Origin: Microglena sp. YARC
Taxonomy: Eukaryota > Chlorophyta > Chlorophyceae > Chlamydomonadales > Chlamydomonadaceae
Assembly: GCA_022414725.1 (NCBI GenBank)
Contig: CM039462.1
Coordinates: 127,135,556 to 127,199,555 of the forward strand
Length of the DNA stretch: 64,000 nucleotides
Reading direction: 5' to 3'
The stretch's first letter is position 1. Each line of letters begins with the position of its first letter. The position numbers were made by a program, and so were the translations under genes. Positions 1-10,209 of the stretch are shown one piece after another. The notes below the pieces were generated by a model, which saw nothing but the letters and a program-made list of their open reading frames with translations, made no database searches and was not told where the DNA came from.

Positions 1-37
1 AAAGTAACCATGACTAGATCTCGATGACTGCTACTAT

Positions 38-146
38 TGAACTCACCCTCAGAATTAGCTGTCGGAGTTCGCTGGATTCTCCCTAACACACTGAGTTCAC
101 CCTCGGAATTAGCTTTCGGATTTCGCTGGATACTCCCTAACACACT
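38..146. repeat. 54-bp tandem duplication
   Basis: Two adjacent, slightly diverged copies of a 54-bp unit, each containing CACCCTC, GAATTAGCT and CTCCCTAACACACTGAG. No coding sense is evident. A shorter duplicated phrase (TTCGAGGCGCATGGGGACA) follows near 262 and 310. Confidence 0.8.
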
Positions 147-270
147 GAGTTTGTGAGCGAAGAATTGGAGTACTTCGGTACTTGGTTAAGATTGACATGG
201 CTGGGTGTGGCTCGGCCTGGGTGTGGCTTGGCCTGGGTGCGTCAAGTAGGGTTCGTATTTTTCGAGGCGC

Positions 271-543
271 ATGGGGACATGTGTCGGATATGACTTGTTT
301 ACACACGTGGTTCGAGGCGCATGGGGACACGTGTCGTATCAAGCAGAGCTGCTGAAGGAGGCAGTCAACATTTTGTCACACACACCCGGTGCTGCAAGGT
401 ACACACTCATCGACTCGCATGATGATGCGCACCGTTTGGGAGGAGCGCACCTAATTCTCACAAGGGGGTCATTCGTTTTCTACGCCATGACCGGGAGCAG
501 GTTAGGGGGCAAGGTCTTACTGGCCGTAGCAAGGCCAAAGTAA
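271..543 (+). CDS. Short hypothetical ORF, possible gene fragment
   Basis: A 90-codon ATG ORF. The first third lies in duplicated intergenic sequence. The last 60 residues have coding-like composition but match no family I recognise. It is followed by intergenic repeats, so it may be the remnant of a longer gene. Confidence 0.25.
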   Translation: MGTCVGYDLFTHVVRGAWGHVSYQAELLKEAVNILSHTPGAARYTLIDSHDDAHRLGGAHLILTRGSFVFYAMTGSRLGGKVLLAVARPK

Positions 544-559
544 GTAGTCCTCGGTGCCC

Positions 560-1115
560 GTCTTAAGCCTGTTTGAGACAACAAGTGGAAAGCTATACTT
601 TATAAACAATCAATCAATCAATCGCGGGACCCACGGAGTGGGGCAGGGGAATTCAGCTGCGGACTCGCGGAAACACGTGTCATAGGATCTGACTTGTCCA
701 TCGGAGGAGGACACACGCAAACGGCGGAACACTGTCGAATGTATCGAAAGACACAAGAGGCCGAACCCCGTTCGTCCATTCATTCTCACACACACCAAGG
801 CGGCTTTCTCAAGCAGACCCCCCGTTCGTCCATTCATTATCACACACATATGCCACGGCGGCTTGCGCATGCCCCCCCATTCGTCCATCTGTTTCCACAA
901 ATCATCTTCTATCAAACGTCGGAACGATGTCCATACTCTTAGGGGAGCACTCATACATGACGGAAACACGGTAAAGTAGTCGGAAACGGTGATCACATGC
1001 CAAGCCAAGCAGGTCTCTGCTAGACAAATCTGCATTCAATGTGGTCAGGGTTGCCGGAGCGGAGGTACCATATGTAGAGTTGACAGGTGATGGGTACCTG
1101 GAACCCTCCCTATAT
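560..1115. repeat. Intergenic mosaic of dispersed short repeats
   Basis: No convincing gene. It holds the phrase ACACGCAAACGGCGGAACAC, several copies of CCGTTCGTCCATTCATT followed by CA-rich sequence, and a hairpin-like AAGCAGGTCTCTGCT near 1,006. The stretch 1,047-1,113 recurs at 13,357-13,423. The same modules recur between genes through the first 24 kb and near 44 kb. Confidence 0.7.
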
Positions 1116-1271
1116 CAAGGCGGATCCTGTGTCGAGTCACAGTGCGACTTTCGCATCACGGCGGCACCTGTTGGGATTAGTTGAGTTGAGTTGAGTTGCT
1201 GCTGCAAGTACCCCCAAGGGAACGTGCCATGAGGGAAGCACCAGATACGTGGTCTGTCCCTATTTCGATTT

Positions 1272-1814
1272 CTACCCCAGAACGTAAGGTAATGTGCATG
1301 ATGTGGATGCATACCGTGAGCATGCAGCATGTCCACCCTTGCATGTGCAATCGCAATTGGCACAAATGTGTAAAGCCCAGGTTGACAGAGAAGGATGCAT
1401 AGGGGATCCTTGTCTATGTACCAGGATGAGACATTCAACATTTCCCCCCAATGCTGCAACATTGCTCAGACCCATAAGCACATCCTTCTCCATATGCTCA
1501 TGTTCGTGAATATGCATAGCATGGGATGCTCCGCACTGATCAAACAAGAATGAAAGACAAGCCATTTGCCCACATGCAGCTGCATGAAGGGCGACACGGT
1601 ATGAATTGATGAAACATTGTCCATGATGCCATGCATTGACGAGACACTCTAATTTACCATGAAGTGCTGCTACATTCGCAATCAGCTCCCATTTGCTCGC
1701 CTCGATGTCACACCAGTCGCACGACTTGGGATCATGATCAAGCAAGAAAGATGAATGACAACACCTGCATGTTCCTGTCATATGCTGCAACACGTCATGC
1801 CTCCAAGTTGGCAT
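1272..1814 (-). CDS. Ankyrin-repeat protein, copy 1
   Basis: A 180-residue ATG ORF with at least three degenerate ankyrin-like repeats. The cores are 'NVAALHGKLECLVNAW', 'ALHAAACGQMACLSFLFDQ' and 'NVAALGGNVECLILVH', each a helix-turn-helix unit with the A-A..G...C/V..L pattern. Ankyrin stacks bind other proteins, and large ankyrin/F-box families are typical of giant viruses and some protists. A near-identical copy lies at 11,729-12,250, so a block of about 550 bp (1,173-1,720 with 11,637-12,160) was duplicated. The first 45 residues differ between the copies, so one has a replaced 5' end. No F-box is visible. The partner is unknown. Confidence 0.7.
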   Translation of the reverse strand: MPTWRHDVLQHMTGTCRCCHSSFLLDHDPKSCDWCDIEASKWELIANVAALHGKLECLVNAWHHGQCFINSYRVALHAAACGQMACLSFLFDQCGASHAMHIHEHEHMEKDVLMGLSNVAALGGNVECLILVHRQGSPMHPSLSTWALHICANCDCTCKGGHAACSRYASTSCTLPYVLG

Positions 1815-2025
1815 CTGGTGACCGGTGCATTATGTGCAAGAGATGCACTCTGGTTATGCTGTCTCATGACATGAATGGGATTGCGGATCAATCTGATCCC
1901 GTGAGGGGACAACAAATTCCATTTGGAAGTGTACTGGTTGACATAAGTGAGGCGGCACACATCCAGGCGAGCGCCGACAGCGGACCCCGGTCTGCAGACT
2001 TTGTATCTTCAGACAAACGACGTAG

Positions 2026-2026
2026 C

Positions 2027-2058
<32 letters not shown>

Positions 2059-2059
2059 G
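2026..2059. repeat. GATA microsatellite
   Basis: About eight tandem ATAG/GATA units. A similar tract occurs at 20,718-20,751. Confidence 0.95.
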
Positions 2060-2488
2060 ATAACGCACTTTATCACGACACATGCCGTATCCTCACACAC
2101 GCGTCGCGGCGGATGCTGTCGAGATGATGCCCACCAACCACTCTCACTCATTCTCACGCAAACGGCGGAACACGGTCGAATGGCACACGCAGGACCCTCA
2201 TTGACACACGCAAACGGCGGAACACATGTAGACGACTCATCTCAATCACTCACTCACTCAGATTAAAGGGACCGGCGCTTTGCGTACACAGGCATGCCCA
2301 ATCCTTGTGTATTGCTGGAGGTACGATCGCAGGGCATCATAAAAAGACCTCCTCCCCCAGAGACTGCATATTTTTCTTTTATTCTCCTCATCAGCCTCTT
2401 CCCTAGCGCGTCATTCGCACACCACCCTCCTCTTTCCTTTCTTCCATCTACAAATAACGCAAAATACATACACACGCGAATATCTATC

Positions 2489-2489
2489 C

Positions 2490-2521
<32 letters not shown>

Positions 2522-2547
2522 TTCTATCTCTCTCTCTCTCTCTCTTT
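2489..2547 (+). repeat. TC-rich microsatellite upstream of a gene
   Basis: A run of CT dinucleotides broken by TTTCT and ATCT, about 100 bp upstream of the ATG at 2,645. Pyrimidine tracts can act in core promoters, but nothing here proves that. Confidence 0.9.
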
Positions 2548-2644
2548 CCACACGCCACACAGACGGATATGTAAAGCCTTCTTTTGAGATTGGAGTCATT
2601 GCCACATCCACGTATGCGCGAAGAAAAGAGTCTTCATCGACGCG

Positions 2645-3166
2645 ATGCCGACACAACCTTGTCAGCCCATTTCAAAGCCAGTCCGCCAACTAGGAAGGGC
2701 GCTGGACATGGACAGTCTCGACACATCCAAGTTTCTTGATCGCCTCTACTGCCGGAATGTCAGCCGTCTCAATGCACTGCGGACGTCATCGGCTACTTCC
2801 GGCGATCCACGCGTCTTGGAGTATAACGCATTGCACCACCTAATTAAACAAAAACACCACACATCCCCATCGTCACGTTTGTTCCTCGTTGCTGTGGAGT
2901 ACGTCTTCGATGACGGATGCTTCAAGCGCGCCAACGTATTCTCACATGCTATCAACAAACTTTTCGTGGTGGAGACGAAAATCCTCAAAGCCCCTGCCAA
3001 AACTGGAAATGCCAAGGTGTTGAAAGCCATACAGCAGGCCACTATGTGCGCGAGTAGACTTTCGTCCTGGATACCGCATCTCATCAACATTGACATGAAA
3101 GACGGAACAACACTTGGATCGCGGTGGACGCGTCTTCAGTCAAGATATCCGCAGCCAGGAAATTGA
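2645..3166 (+). CDS. Hypothetical protein, 173 aa
   Basis: A complete ATG-initiated ORF with good coding composition: basic, about 173 residues, no signal peptide or membrane segment. The centre contains 'LFLVAVEYVFDDGCFKRANVF', which looks like an alpha/beta core. I do not recognise the family. It stands alone between the TC microsatellite and the D5 promoter array and shares no visible regulation with either. Coding status is fairly sure, function unknown. Confidence 0.6.
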   Translation: MPTQPCQPISKPVRQLGRALDMDSLDTSKFLDRLYCRNVSRLNALRTSSATSGDPRVLEYNALHHLIKQKHHTSPSSRLFLVAVEYVFDDGCFKRANVFSHAINKLFVVETKILKAPAKTGNAKVLKAIQQATMCASRLSSWIPHLINIDMKDGTTLGSRWTRLQSRYPQPGN

Positions 3167-3169
3167 CTA

Positions 3170-3540
3170 ACTTAGTTAACTTAATTAACTTGGTAGGATG
3201 GAATACAAGGGCTCATTTTGTTCTGTAAACAAAAACAAAAGACGGTATATATTATGATTCAGTCATATACAACCCCCCCTGTGATCCAGCTTGACCTATC
3301 TTTACTTATTAATATTAATATTTATTGTAAATGTTGCAACAAAACAGGACCATCACATCATCGGTCTGAGAGAGATTATATCATATCCATAGGCGCCATA
3401 GAGCTGATGCTTAGCTGATGCTTAGCTGCTGTTGGTGGGCTTGGGTGCGCGTGGGTGTGCGGTGCTGACACACGTGCCGCGCGGGTCTGTTTTGCTCACC
3501 AGCGTTTGGGGGGAGGACAGGGGTGTTCCATCATCATGCA
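3170..3540. other. AT-rich intergenic region, no gene seen
   Basis: It contains short TTAACTTAATTAACTT-type palindromes and AATATTAATATTTATT tracts, then a GT-rich stretch. No supportable gene. Confidence 0.5.
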
Positions 3541-4647
3541 CCGGATCGTGTATTAGGGAGCGTCTACAAAAGAAACCCGCAAGGTTTCAAGCAGGCGCCA
3601 TGCTCTACAAAACATACATCTCCTCTCTCTCTTTTTTTATTAGTAAAAAAAAAGTGTGCGTTTGTATCGGTTGTAGCACCTACAGCAAAAGGCTAATATA
3701 TGGAACGACAAGTTGAAACTATTGCTGAGAGCCGTACAAACGATGCAAACGCTACAGGACACCGGATCGTGTCTTAGGGAGCGTCTACAAAAGAAACCCG
3801 CAAGGTTTCAAGCAGGCGCCATGCTCTACAAAACATACATCTCCTCTCTCTCTTTTTTTATTAGTAAAAAAAAAGTGTAGCGTTTGTATCGGTTGTAGCA
3901 CCTACAGCAAAAGGCTAATATATGGAACGACAAGTTGAAACTATTGCTGAGAGCCGTACAAACGATGCAAACGCTACAGGACACCGGATCGTGTCTTAGG
4001 GAGCGTCTACAAAAGAAACCCGCAAGGTTTCAAGCAGGCGCCATGCTCTACAAAACATACATCTCCTCTCTCTCTTTTTTTATTATTAAAAAAAGTGTAG
4101 CGCTTGTATCGGTTGTAGCACCTACAGCAAAAGGCTAATATATGGAACGATAAGTTGAAACTATTGCTGAGAGCCGTACAAACGATGCAAACGCTACAGG
4201 ACACCGGATCGTGTCTTAGGGAGTGTCTACAAAAGCTACCCGCAATGTTTCAAGCAGGCGCCATGCTCTACAAAACATACATCTCCTCTCTCTCTTTTTT
4301 TATTATTAAAAAAAAAGTGTAGCGTTTGTATCGGTTGTAGCACCTACAGCAAAAGGCTAATATATGGAACGACAAGTTGAAACTATTGCTGAGAGCCGTA
4401 CAAACGATGCAAACGCTACAGGACACCGGATCGTGTCTTAGGGAGCGTCTACAAAAGAAACCCGCAAGGTTTCAAGTAGGCGCCATGCTCTACAAAACAT
4501 ACATCTCCTCTCTCTCTTTTTTTATTATTAAAAAAAAGTGTAGCGCTTGTATCGGTTGTAGCACCTACAGCAAAAGGCTAATATATGGAACGACAAGTTG
4601 AAACTATTGCTGAGAGCCGTACAAACGATGCAAACGCTACAGGACAC
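3541..4647 (+). repeat. Five-copy 220-222 bp array holding the D5 promoter and first codons
   Basis: Units begin at about 3,541, 3,762, 3,984, 4,204 and 4,426. Each contains a CT-rich tract, a T-run/A-run hairpin (TTTTTTTATTA(G/T)TAAAAAAA), TGTATCGGTTGTAGCACC, and then the ATG and first 21 codons of the D5 helicase at 4,585. In upstream copies the reading frame stops shortly after the shared codons, and one copy (near 4,142) has a stop at codon 4. Only the last unit runs into the full gene, so the array amplified a promoter plus translation start. Confidence 0.9.
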
Positions 4648-6274
4648 CGCAAAAAGTGCCCGGAGAAGTACACAAAGGGGAAGTGTGGCGAGGTATGGGG
4701 CACAATGAATTCGGATGATCGCGCGGGCTTGCGCTTGCGCTTGCGCCTAGGCTCTTTGCACATGTGGGCCAGACACGACTCCCCGGTTGAGTATTGGGAC
4801 ATCGTCAGTCAGCGCGTCATCGAGGACATCCGCACGTGCAACGGGAGCCATAACGAGATCGAGCGCATCGCAAAAAAAATACTTGGCAAACGCATCGCTT
4901 CCGCGAGCACGAACGGCAAGATATGGTACGTCTTCGACGGGCGATGGAAGACGGACGTCGCCGCGATCCACGTCAAGCACGAGCTGTCCACCGTTGTTCT
5001 AGAGCACTTCATTATCGCTATGAACAAGGAGAGAGCGTCCCAAAGCGCTTACGACATGCAGAGCAACGCGAGCACAAAGAACGACGCCGACCGGCTAGCG
5101 CACATCACCGCGCGCCTCCAGGACGCGACCTTCAAGAATAACGTCCTGCAAGAGATGCTCGAGTACTTTTATGACCCGGACTTCATGAAGAAACTCGACG
5201 CCGACCCAAACCTCTTAGGGTTCAACAACGGCGTGTGGGACCTCAAAAACGGCGTCTTCCGTCAAGGGCATCCGGAGGACATGGTCTCCATGTCCGTGGG
5301 ATTCGATTACAATGTCGCAGTGTGCGCGGAATCAGCAGACCGCGTGCGTAAATATTGGGACACGATGCACCCCGACGACAACCAACAAGAATACCTCATC
5401 CACACATTTGCTAGACAGCTGTACGGAGACAGCGGACAAGAGCTCTTTCACATACACGCCGGCGCCAACGCGTCCGCCTCTAACGGGAAGACCAAGTTCT
5501 TCGAAGTCATGGAGATCGCATTGGGCGACTACATCCGGAAATTCGGCGTGGAAATGCTGACAAGCAAGCAACGCATCGATCCAGGTCGCCCGATGCCAGA
5601 GTTTGCGACGTGGAAGGGGGTCCGCATTATGTATTGCACAGAGCCAAACCACGACGAAGTCTTAAATTCCGGAGTCCTCAAGGATATGACCGATGGGGAA
5701 GGCATCACCTACCGCCTCTTGCACTCCAGCGACATCGTACGCTTCCGCCCGCAACACAAGATACACATCATGTGCAACGCCCCGCCGATGGTCGACGGTT
5801 CTGACTCGGGAGTCCAACGACGGATACGAAAACTCGACTACATCAGTCGGTTTGTGGACGCGGATGATGCGGACGCCGCCAAATTCCTCTTCCCACGAGA
5901 CGCAGGGCTTGTAGAGTCATTCAAGGCAGACGGCGCGATGCGCATGGAGTTCCTACGCACCCTTCTACACGCGTTTGCAGTACAAGTTCGATATGCCCGA
6001 TTCGTTAAAGAAGACCAGTGCGATGTACTTGAACGCGAACGACGCCGTGGCTATGTTCGTCGAAGAGCACGTCGCGGCCAGCCCGGACAGCGCATTTCTG
6101 CTGAAGGAGGCCAAAGAACGCTTCAAGACATGCGAATATTTCAACGGGAAACTCAGCACGATCAAGACGGACCTGGAACGTCACCTAAGCGTCAGGTGTC
6201 TAGAGCAAAGCCGCGTCAAAAGCCGCGGAAACGAAAATTTGCGAGGGGTTTTCAAAGGATACAGGCTGGTGTAA
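4585..6274 (+). CDS. D5-like primase-helicase (SF3 ATPase), frame broken near the 3' end
   Basis: A D5/SF3 helicase, the replicative primase-helicase of nucleocytoplasmic large DNA viruses; it would hydrolyse ATP to unwind DNA at the fork. The D5_N region includes 'LLGFNNGVWDLKNGVF' (residues about 211-226). The SF3 Walker A is 'NASASNGKT' (around residue 300, G-x-N-G-K-T form) and the Walker B region is near 'GVRIMYCTEPNHDE' (about 346-359). After residue about 462 (near base 5,970) the initial frame turns into Arg-rich nonsense. The family-like C-terminus ('FDMPDSLKKTSAMYL' to 'GVFKGYRLV') continues one frame over and stops at 6,274. This is a one-base indel, either real decay or an assembly error. 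No N-terminal primase (AEP) motif is evident, so the 5' end may also be shortened. The start lies in the last unit of the promoter array. Confidence 0.9.
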
Positions 6275-6280
6275 AGAATT

Positions 6281-6720
6281 GAATGAATGAATGCAAGCAA
6301 ACGCACGTACGTACGAACACACGCAAAGGGATGAACACTGTCATCGTCCATCTGACTCCACATGCAAACGGCGGAAACATGTCCTCGTCCTCGTCTCCAA
6401 AAGACACCGCGGCGGCAGCGCATCCTCATTGTCTCGTCCATCTGTCTCCAGGCTCGATGATAATGATGCTTATGGATTATCTAGATTTGTTCAGAAAATA
6501 AGGATGGAAGCAAAGGAAAGGAAAGGAAGGACTAAGGCGGCTTCAAGGAACCCTCAAGGATCGTACAGAGTGCCCAGGAGACTTTCACAGCTTGGAAGGA
6601 GAGAGTCTGACGATTCCTCTTTTGACAGAGGAACTGCTCGTCTTCGCAAGCGGTGGCGGCTACCTTGACAGCACTCTCATCGATCCGAGAGGTTAGCCAA
6701 CCTCGAGTGTGTTATCAGAC
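6281..6720 (+). repeat. D5 3' flank, repeated elsewhere in the window
   Basis: No gene. Bases 6,281-6,410 recur at about 15,655-15,820. Bases 6,490-6,720 (CTTCAAGGAACCCTCAAGG ... CCAACCTCGAGTGTGT) recur with a deletion at 44,220-44,345, just after a relic of the D5 3' end. The flank and gene end have therefore been copied together. Confidence 0.75.
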
Positions 6721-7059
6721 ATCGGGGTTTTGGCAATCCCCATCGATGCTGTCGGGCGTGAGCCACACACTTCACTCGAGGCTCGATGAATGATGCTGCT
6801 TATGGAAAGGAGGAAGATGTCGGTCGGTCGGTCGGTCGGTCGTGTTCGAAGGAAGAGAGAGGAGAACAAAACAAAAGGAAATTATGCAGTTACGGGGATC
6901 GTCGGGTCTTTTATCATGTCCGGCGATCGATTGTACCGCCGCCAGCACTACACAGGATTTGGGTGAGGGAGCTTATGCCACTCACTACGTTTACACTCGT
7001 TTTTAGAGGAACAGCGACCACTCTCATCAAGGACGGCGGCATCTGTGTCGAGTCGAGTC

Positions 7060-7372
7060 GAGTCACATGGCGACATCTCGCATCACGGCGGCACGTGTGT
7101 CGAGTCACAGAGCGACCGACCTCTCGCATCATGACGGAACATGTGTCGAGTCACAGAGCGACCGACCTCTCGCATCACGGCGGCACCTGTCGTGTCGAGT
7201 CACAGAGCGACCTCTCGCATCACGGCGGCACCTGTCGTGTCGAGTCACAGAGCGACCTCTCGCATCACGGCGGCACCTGTCGAGTCGAGTCACAGAGCGA
7301 CCTCTCGCATCATGGCGGCACCTGTCGTGTCGAGTCACAGAGCGACCTCTCGCATCACGGCGGCACCTGTGT
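7060..7372. repeat. 45-bp tandem repeat
   Basis: About six copies of a 45-49 bp unit (CACAGAGCGACCTCTCGCAT plus CACGGCGGCACCTGTCG). Because 45 is divisible by 3, all frames stay open and give repetitive reading frames that I regard as spurious. Single copies occur near 1,135-1,170 and 23,335-23,365. Confidence 0.9.
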
Positions 7373-7404
7373 CAATACCTCGATACTGTAAGATATCACT
7401 CACA

Positions 7405-7605
7405 GATGACGGAAAACCCGGTAAAGTAATCGCAAACGGTGATCACATGTCAAGCAGAGGTCTGCTAGACAATATATCTCGTATATCGATAGGGGAATCG
7501 CGGGCCCCACGGAGTGGGGTAGGGGAATTGAGCTGCAGAAACCTGTCAAGGCATCATCACACGCAAAACGGTGGAAAACTGTCGCATCCACCGTCCGTCC
7601 GTCCA
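7405..7605 (+). repeat. Dispersed segment shared with 14,545-14,735
   Basis: A block of about 200 bp nearly identical to 14,545-14,735. It includes CCCGGTAAAGTAATCGCAAA, a hairpin-like CAAGCAGAGGTCTGCT, CCCCACGGAGTGGGG (a 5-bp-stem palindrome) and CACACGCAAAAC. It lies just upstream of the GIY-YIG-like gene here and of a minus-strand gene's 3' side at the other site. Confidence 0.85.
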
Positions 7606-7705
7606 TTCATGACACACGGTGGTGGATCATCGCAACTCATCGTCTCGTGGAAGTGGTGTAAACGCGCGCATTGGGATATAGCATAGGAGCAGCTCGACAG
7701 CGATC

Positions 7706-8815
7706 ATGGCGCACATGACAACCAATGTCGTTTACGCGTTGGTTGAGCACAAGTTCATTCAGAAGGATGAGATCGTTGTCAAGGTGGGCAGGACGTCGAA
7801 GCCCTTTGGTAAGCGACTTTCTCAGTACCCGAAGAACTCAAAGATGATATTCGCAATCCACGTACTTAATCCGCGTGCTTGTGTGGAGGCTGAGACTGTC
7901 CTGCTCCGGTACCTTCGCGGAGACCCTCGAGTCAAGCCCCGTCGCGACGTTGGGTACGAGTACTACCAACTTGACGCAGGTGATGCAGGTGCCGTCTTTC
8001 GGGAGATGGCCCATGTCGTATTCCAGTACGTGGGGACAGGTGGCGTCGACAGCCTTGATTGCGGCACCGAGGACGTGCCGCCAGACCCCCCCATCTTTGC
8101 CGTTGTTGAGCGAGAGAAGGAACGCGAGAATGAGCGAGAGAAGGAACGCGAGAATGAGCGAGAGAAGGAACGCGAGAATGAGCGAGAGAAGGAACGCGAG
8201 AATGAGCGAGAGAAGACGGTCTCTCGACTGCTCGCCAAGATATGCGAGAACGTCTTGAGGCGCAATACCCCACGTTCCGTGGAGGTACTTGCATCTATTC
8301 TGTGCCCTGAGCTGCAGCGCCCCTTTCGTGGCGTGCCGTTGCACCCCGATCTTCTGAAGATCGGGGTGATAGAGGAGACGCTCTCTGCTCTGGGTTTTGT
8401 GTCCCCATTCGACACTACGACCATCATCCCAAATCTGATGACGGTGTTCGACGACAAGCTCAAGGGAACACAGATGTTCAGCGACTACAACAACACCGCT
8501 CGGCTGTTCAGCCAGGCCTCGTGCGGCGTTCGCGACGGGTGGGACCTGCGCAAGGTGTCCAAGGCTGTGAAGATGATCCTGAGCGCCGTGGGTCTCGACA
8601 TGGTGAACGAGACCAAGCGCGTGCAGGTAAAGGGCAAGAGAACTCAGGAGGCGAGGAACTACCGCCTGTGCCCGGAGAGTGTCTGCCGTATGCTCGAGCT
8701 CGTGAAACTTCGTCTTCTGCGCACGGACCTCACGCCACTCAACGCGCACGCCGCCGCTGCCCTTTCTGGACACGAGCTGTCCATGTACAGCTCTCCGGGA
8801 TGCTGGAGCTCTTGA
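7706..8815 (+). CDS. GIY-YIG/T5orf172-like protein with charged repeat linker
   Basis: 369 codons from a clear ATG. Residues about 8-95 ('NVVYALVEHKFI...VVKVGRTS....RLSQYPKN', then 'EAETVLLRYL' and 'GYEYYQLD') resemble the GIY-YIG-type nuclease fold called T5orf172/MUG113, common in giant viruses and phages. 'VYAL' and 'VKVGRT' would stand for the GIY and YIG motifs. A linker (about 133-172) is built from a 24-bp tandem repeat encoding Glu/Arg/Lys/Asn octads (bases 8,109-8,215). A globular C-terminal domain of about 190 residues is unrecognised. The last 25 codons run into a local duplication (8,691-8,775 with 8,801-8,885), which may have altered the terminus. Nuclease activity is inferred only. 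Confidence 0.65.
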   Translation: MAHMTTNVVYALVEHKFIQKDEIVVKVGRTSKPFGKRLSQYPKNSKMIFAIHVLNPRACVEAETVLLRYLRGDPRVKPRRDVGYEYYQLDAGDAGAVFREMAHVVFQYVGTGGVDSLDCGTEDVPPDPPIFAVVEREKERENEREKERENEREKERENEREKERENEREKTVSRLLAKICENVLRRNTPRSVEVLASILCPELQRPFRGVPLHPDLLKIGVIEETLSALGFVSPFDTTTIIPNLMTVFDDKLKGTQMFSDYNNTARLFSQASCGVRDGWDLRKVSKAVKMILSAVGLDMVNETKRVQVKGKRTQEARNYRLCPESVCRMLELVKLRLLRTDLTPLNAHAAAALSGHELSMYSSPGCWSS

Positions 8816-8890
8816 AACTTCGTCTTCTGCGCACGGACCTCACACCGCCGCCGCCGCTGCCCTTTCGGGTCACGAGCTGTCCATGTACAG
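8691..8890 (+). repeat. 110-bp offset duplication at a gene end
   Basis: The phrase AAACTTCGTCTTCTGCGCAC and its surroundings occur at 8,705 and again 110 bp later. The second copy lies beyond the stop codon of the GIY-YIG-like gene. Confidence 0.85.
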
Positions 8891-8929
8891 CCATAGTCCA
8901 TCGGCAAACAACGGATTGTAATATTACAC

Positions 8930-9195
8930 TCTGGTGTCCAACTAAAAATCCTAACTACGTTTTTGATATCAGAGATGTCTGTGAGAGGCGTTGGCCAGGT
9001 AGAGAATCCATGATTCACAGGATGTGCCAGCCACATTGTAACCCGATGTCATCGATAGCCTCTGATATTGTTCCCCCCAGTCCCCCCTGACATGCCAACA
9101 AGGACTCTTCCACAGTTCGAATACTGCAAATGAAACATGATATCGGACTACTGTCGTCTGTCTTCTGAACGGTGATTGTGTACGTGGTGGCATTT
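8930..9195 (-). pseudogene. Frameshifted copy of the 91-aa protein at 40,966-41,241
   Basis: The minus strand encodes 'TDDSSPIS.FICSIRTVE.S' and 'LACQGG.GGTISEAIDD', matching the intact ORF at 40,966-41,241, but split over two frames by small indels. A mariner-type end starts 2-4 bp upstream of its ATG position (near 9,193). Confidence 0.75.
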
Positions 9196-9196
9196 G

Positions 9197-9330
9197 TACA
9201 GTAGTTCTCAAATAAAGTGGGACACACCTTATAATCATCCAGACTGCAGATCGTTGATTTTGGGGGGTGCAGCAGGTTGAAGAGGTTCTCGAAGATATTC
9301 CGAGTAGCCTCTTTGGTAAACCGTTCAACG
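9197..9330 (+). mobile_element. Solo Tc1/mariner-like end, family 1
   Basis: It begins TACAGTAGTTCTCAAATAAA and continues GTGGGACACACCTTATAATC, then ATCGTTG..TTTTGG..GGGGTGCAGCAGG. The terminal TACAGT..TC and GGGACACAC pattern is that of Tc1/mariner inverted ends at TA targets. Related copies start at 31,847, 33,162 and about 39,178, with partial ones at 15,234, 23,112, 41,254 and 45,213. No second end or transposase is attached. Confidence 0.65.
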
Positions 9331-9596
9331 TATGGATTTTGCGTGGTTTACACTCGTTTTTCGAAGCGCACACGAAACACTTGAGTCTTTCGCAACCGCA
9401 TTCACTGTGGTCCGGTACTCAAAAAGAAGCCGTGTGTATCAAGCAGGCTTCTGCTTGACAACCCTAGTGAATTCCTGAAGGAAGGAGCGCATGCACCGTG
9501 TAGCGGTGCAGAGGGATTTCATTTTAGCGGTTTAATAATTGTTTCAAATGTTTCATGACCCACTCTCCTGACTCTTCAGATACGCGTACTACAAAA

Positions 9597-10205
9597 CTAA
9601 ACAGCAATCTGGTTCAGAACGACGAACATCTTCCTAATCTTCGTCGGCACATACTGAGCGTCGATGGTAGGAGATGCTGCGCGTAGCGCATTCGCGTCTG
9701 GCTCCCCTACCATACTTATTATGTTCTCTATCACGTTAGGTGGAATTGATGAGAATAGGGTTGGGTCCAACTGTCTGGCAAGACATGTGCTTTCGTTTGG
9801 GCAGAAGCGGATCACGGAATCGCCCACAACAGCGTCGGATGCAATGAGGCGGGTTAGTCTCCTTTCTAATACATTCCACTCCACATAAATCTCAACAATG
9901 CATGCCCCCCGTCTAGGTCCATCCTTATTGTTCTCCCATGCTCGCATGTGCTCCAACAGTGTCAGTCTCCTCATAAGCGCACAGACGAGTCCGTTGAGAT
10001 TGCATTTGCGGATATGAATATTCTCATGCCACACTTCTTGAGGGTCTAAGGGTATGCTATCGTCCTTGACGTACGCCTCGAACGCATTGCGTTGTAGAAA
10101 CAAAACCTGCAAACGGTCAGAAAATCCAAACAATTGACGCACATCGGCATACCTTGCACATTGCACTCCAATGTTCAACGGTTTAAAACCCACCTTGAAA
10201 GGCAT
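9597..10205 (-). CDS. Hypothetical protein, 202 aa, possible C-terminal F-box-like helix
   Basis: An intact ATG ORF with good coding composition. Near the C-terminus 'FSSIPPNVIENIISMVGEP' resembles an F-box start (L/I-P-x-x-[VI]-[IL]), but F-boxes are usually N-terminal, so this is weak. No membrane segment or signal peptide. It lies alone between repeat blocks. Confidence 0.55.
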   Translation of the reverse strand: MPFKVGFKPLNIGVQCARYADVRQLFGFSDRLQVLFLQRNAFEAYVKDDSIPLDPQEVWHENIHIRKCNLNGLVCALMRRLTLLEHMRAWENNKDGPRRGACIVEIYVEWNVLERRLTRLIASDAVVGDSVIRFCPNESTCLARQLDPTLFSSIPPNVIENIISMVGEPDANALRAASPTIDAQYVPTKIRKMFVVLNQIAV

Positions 10206-10209
10206 ACTT

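Noticed and set aside
2411..2656. Minus-strand Arg/Glu repeat protein
   Set aside because: It is the translation of the TC microsatellite.
6786..7686. Overlapping Arg/Ser/His-rich ORFs of 120-201 aa
   Set aside because: They translate the 45-bp tandem repeat, whose length keeps frames open.
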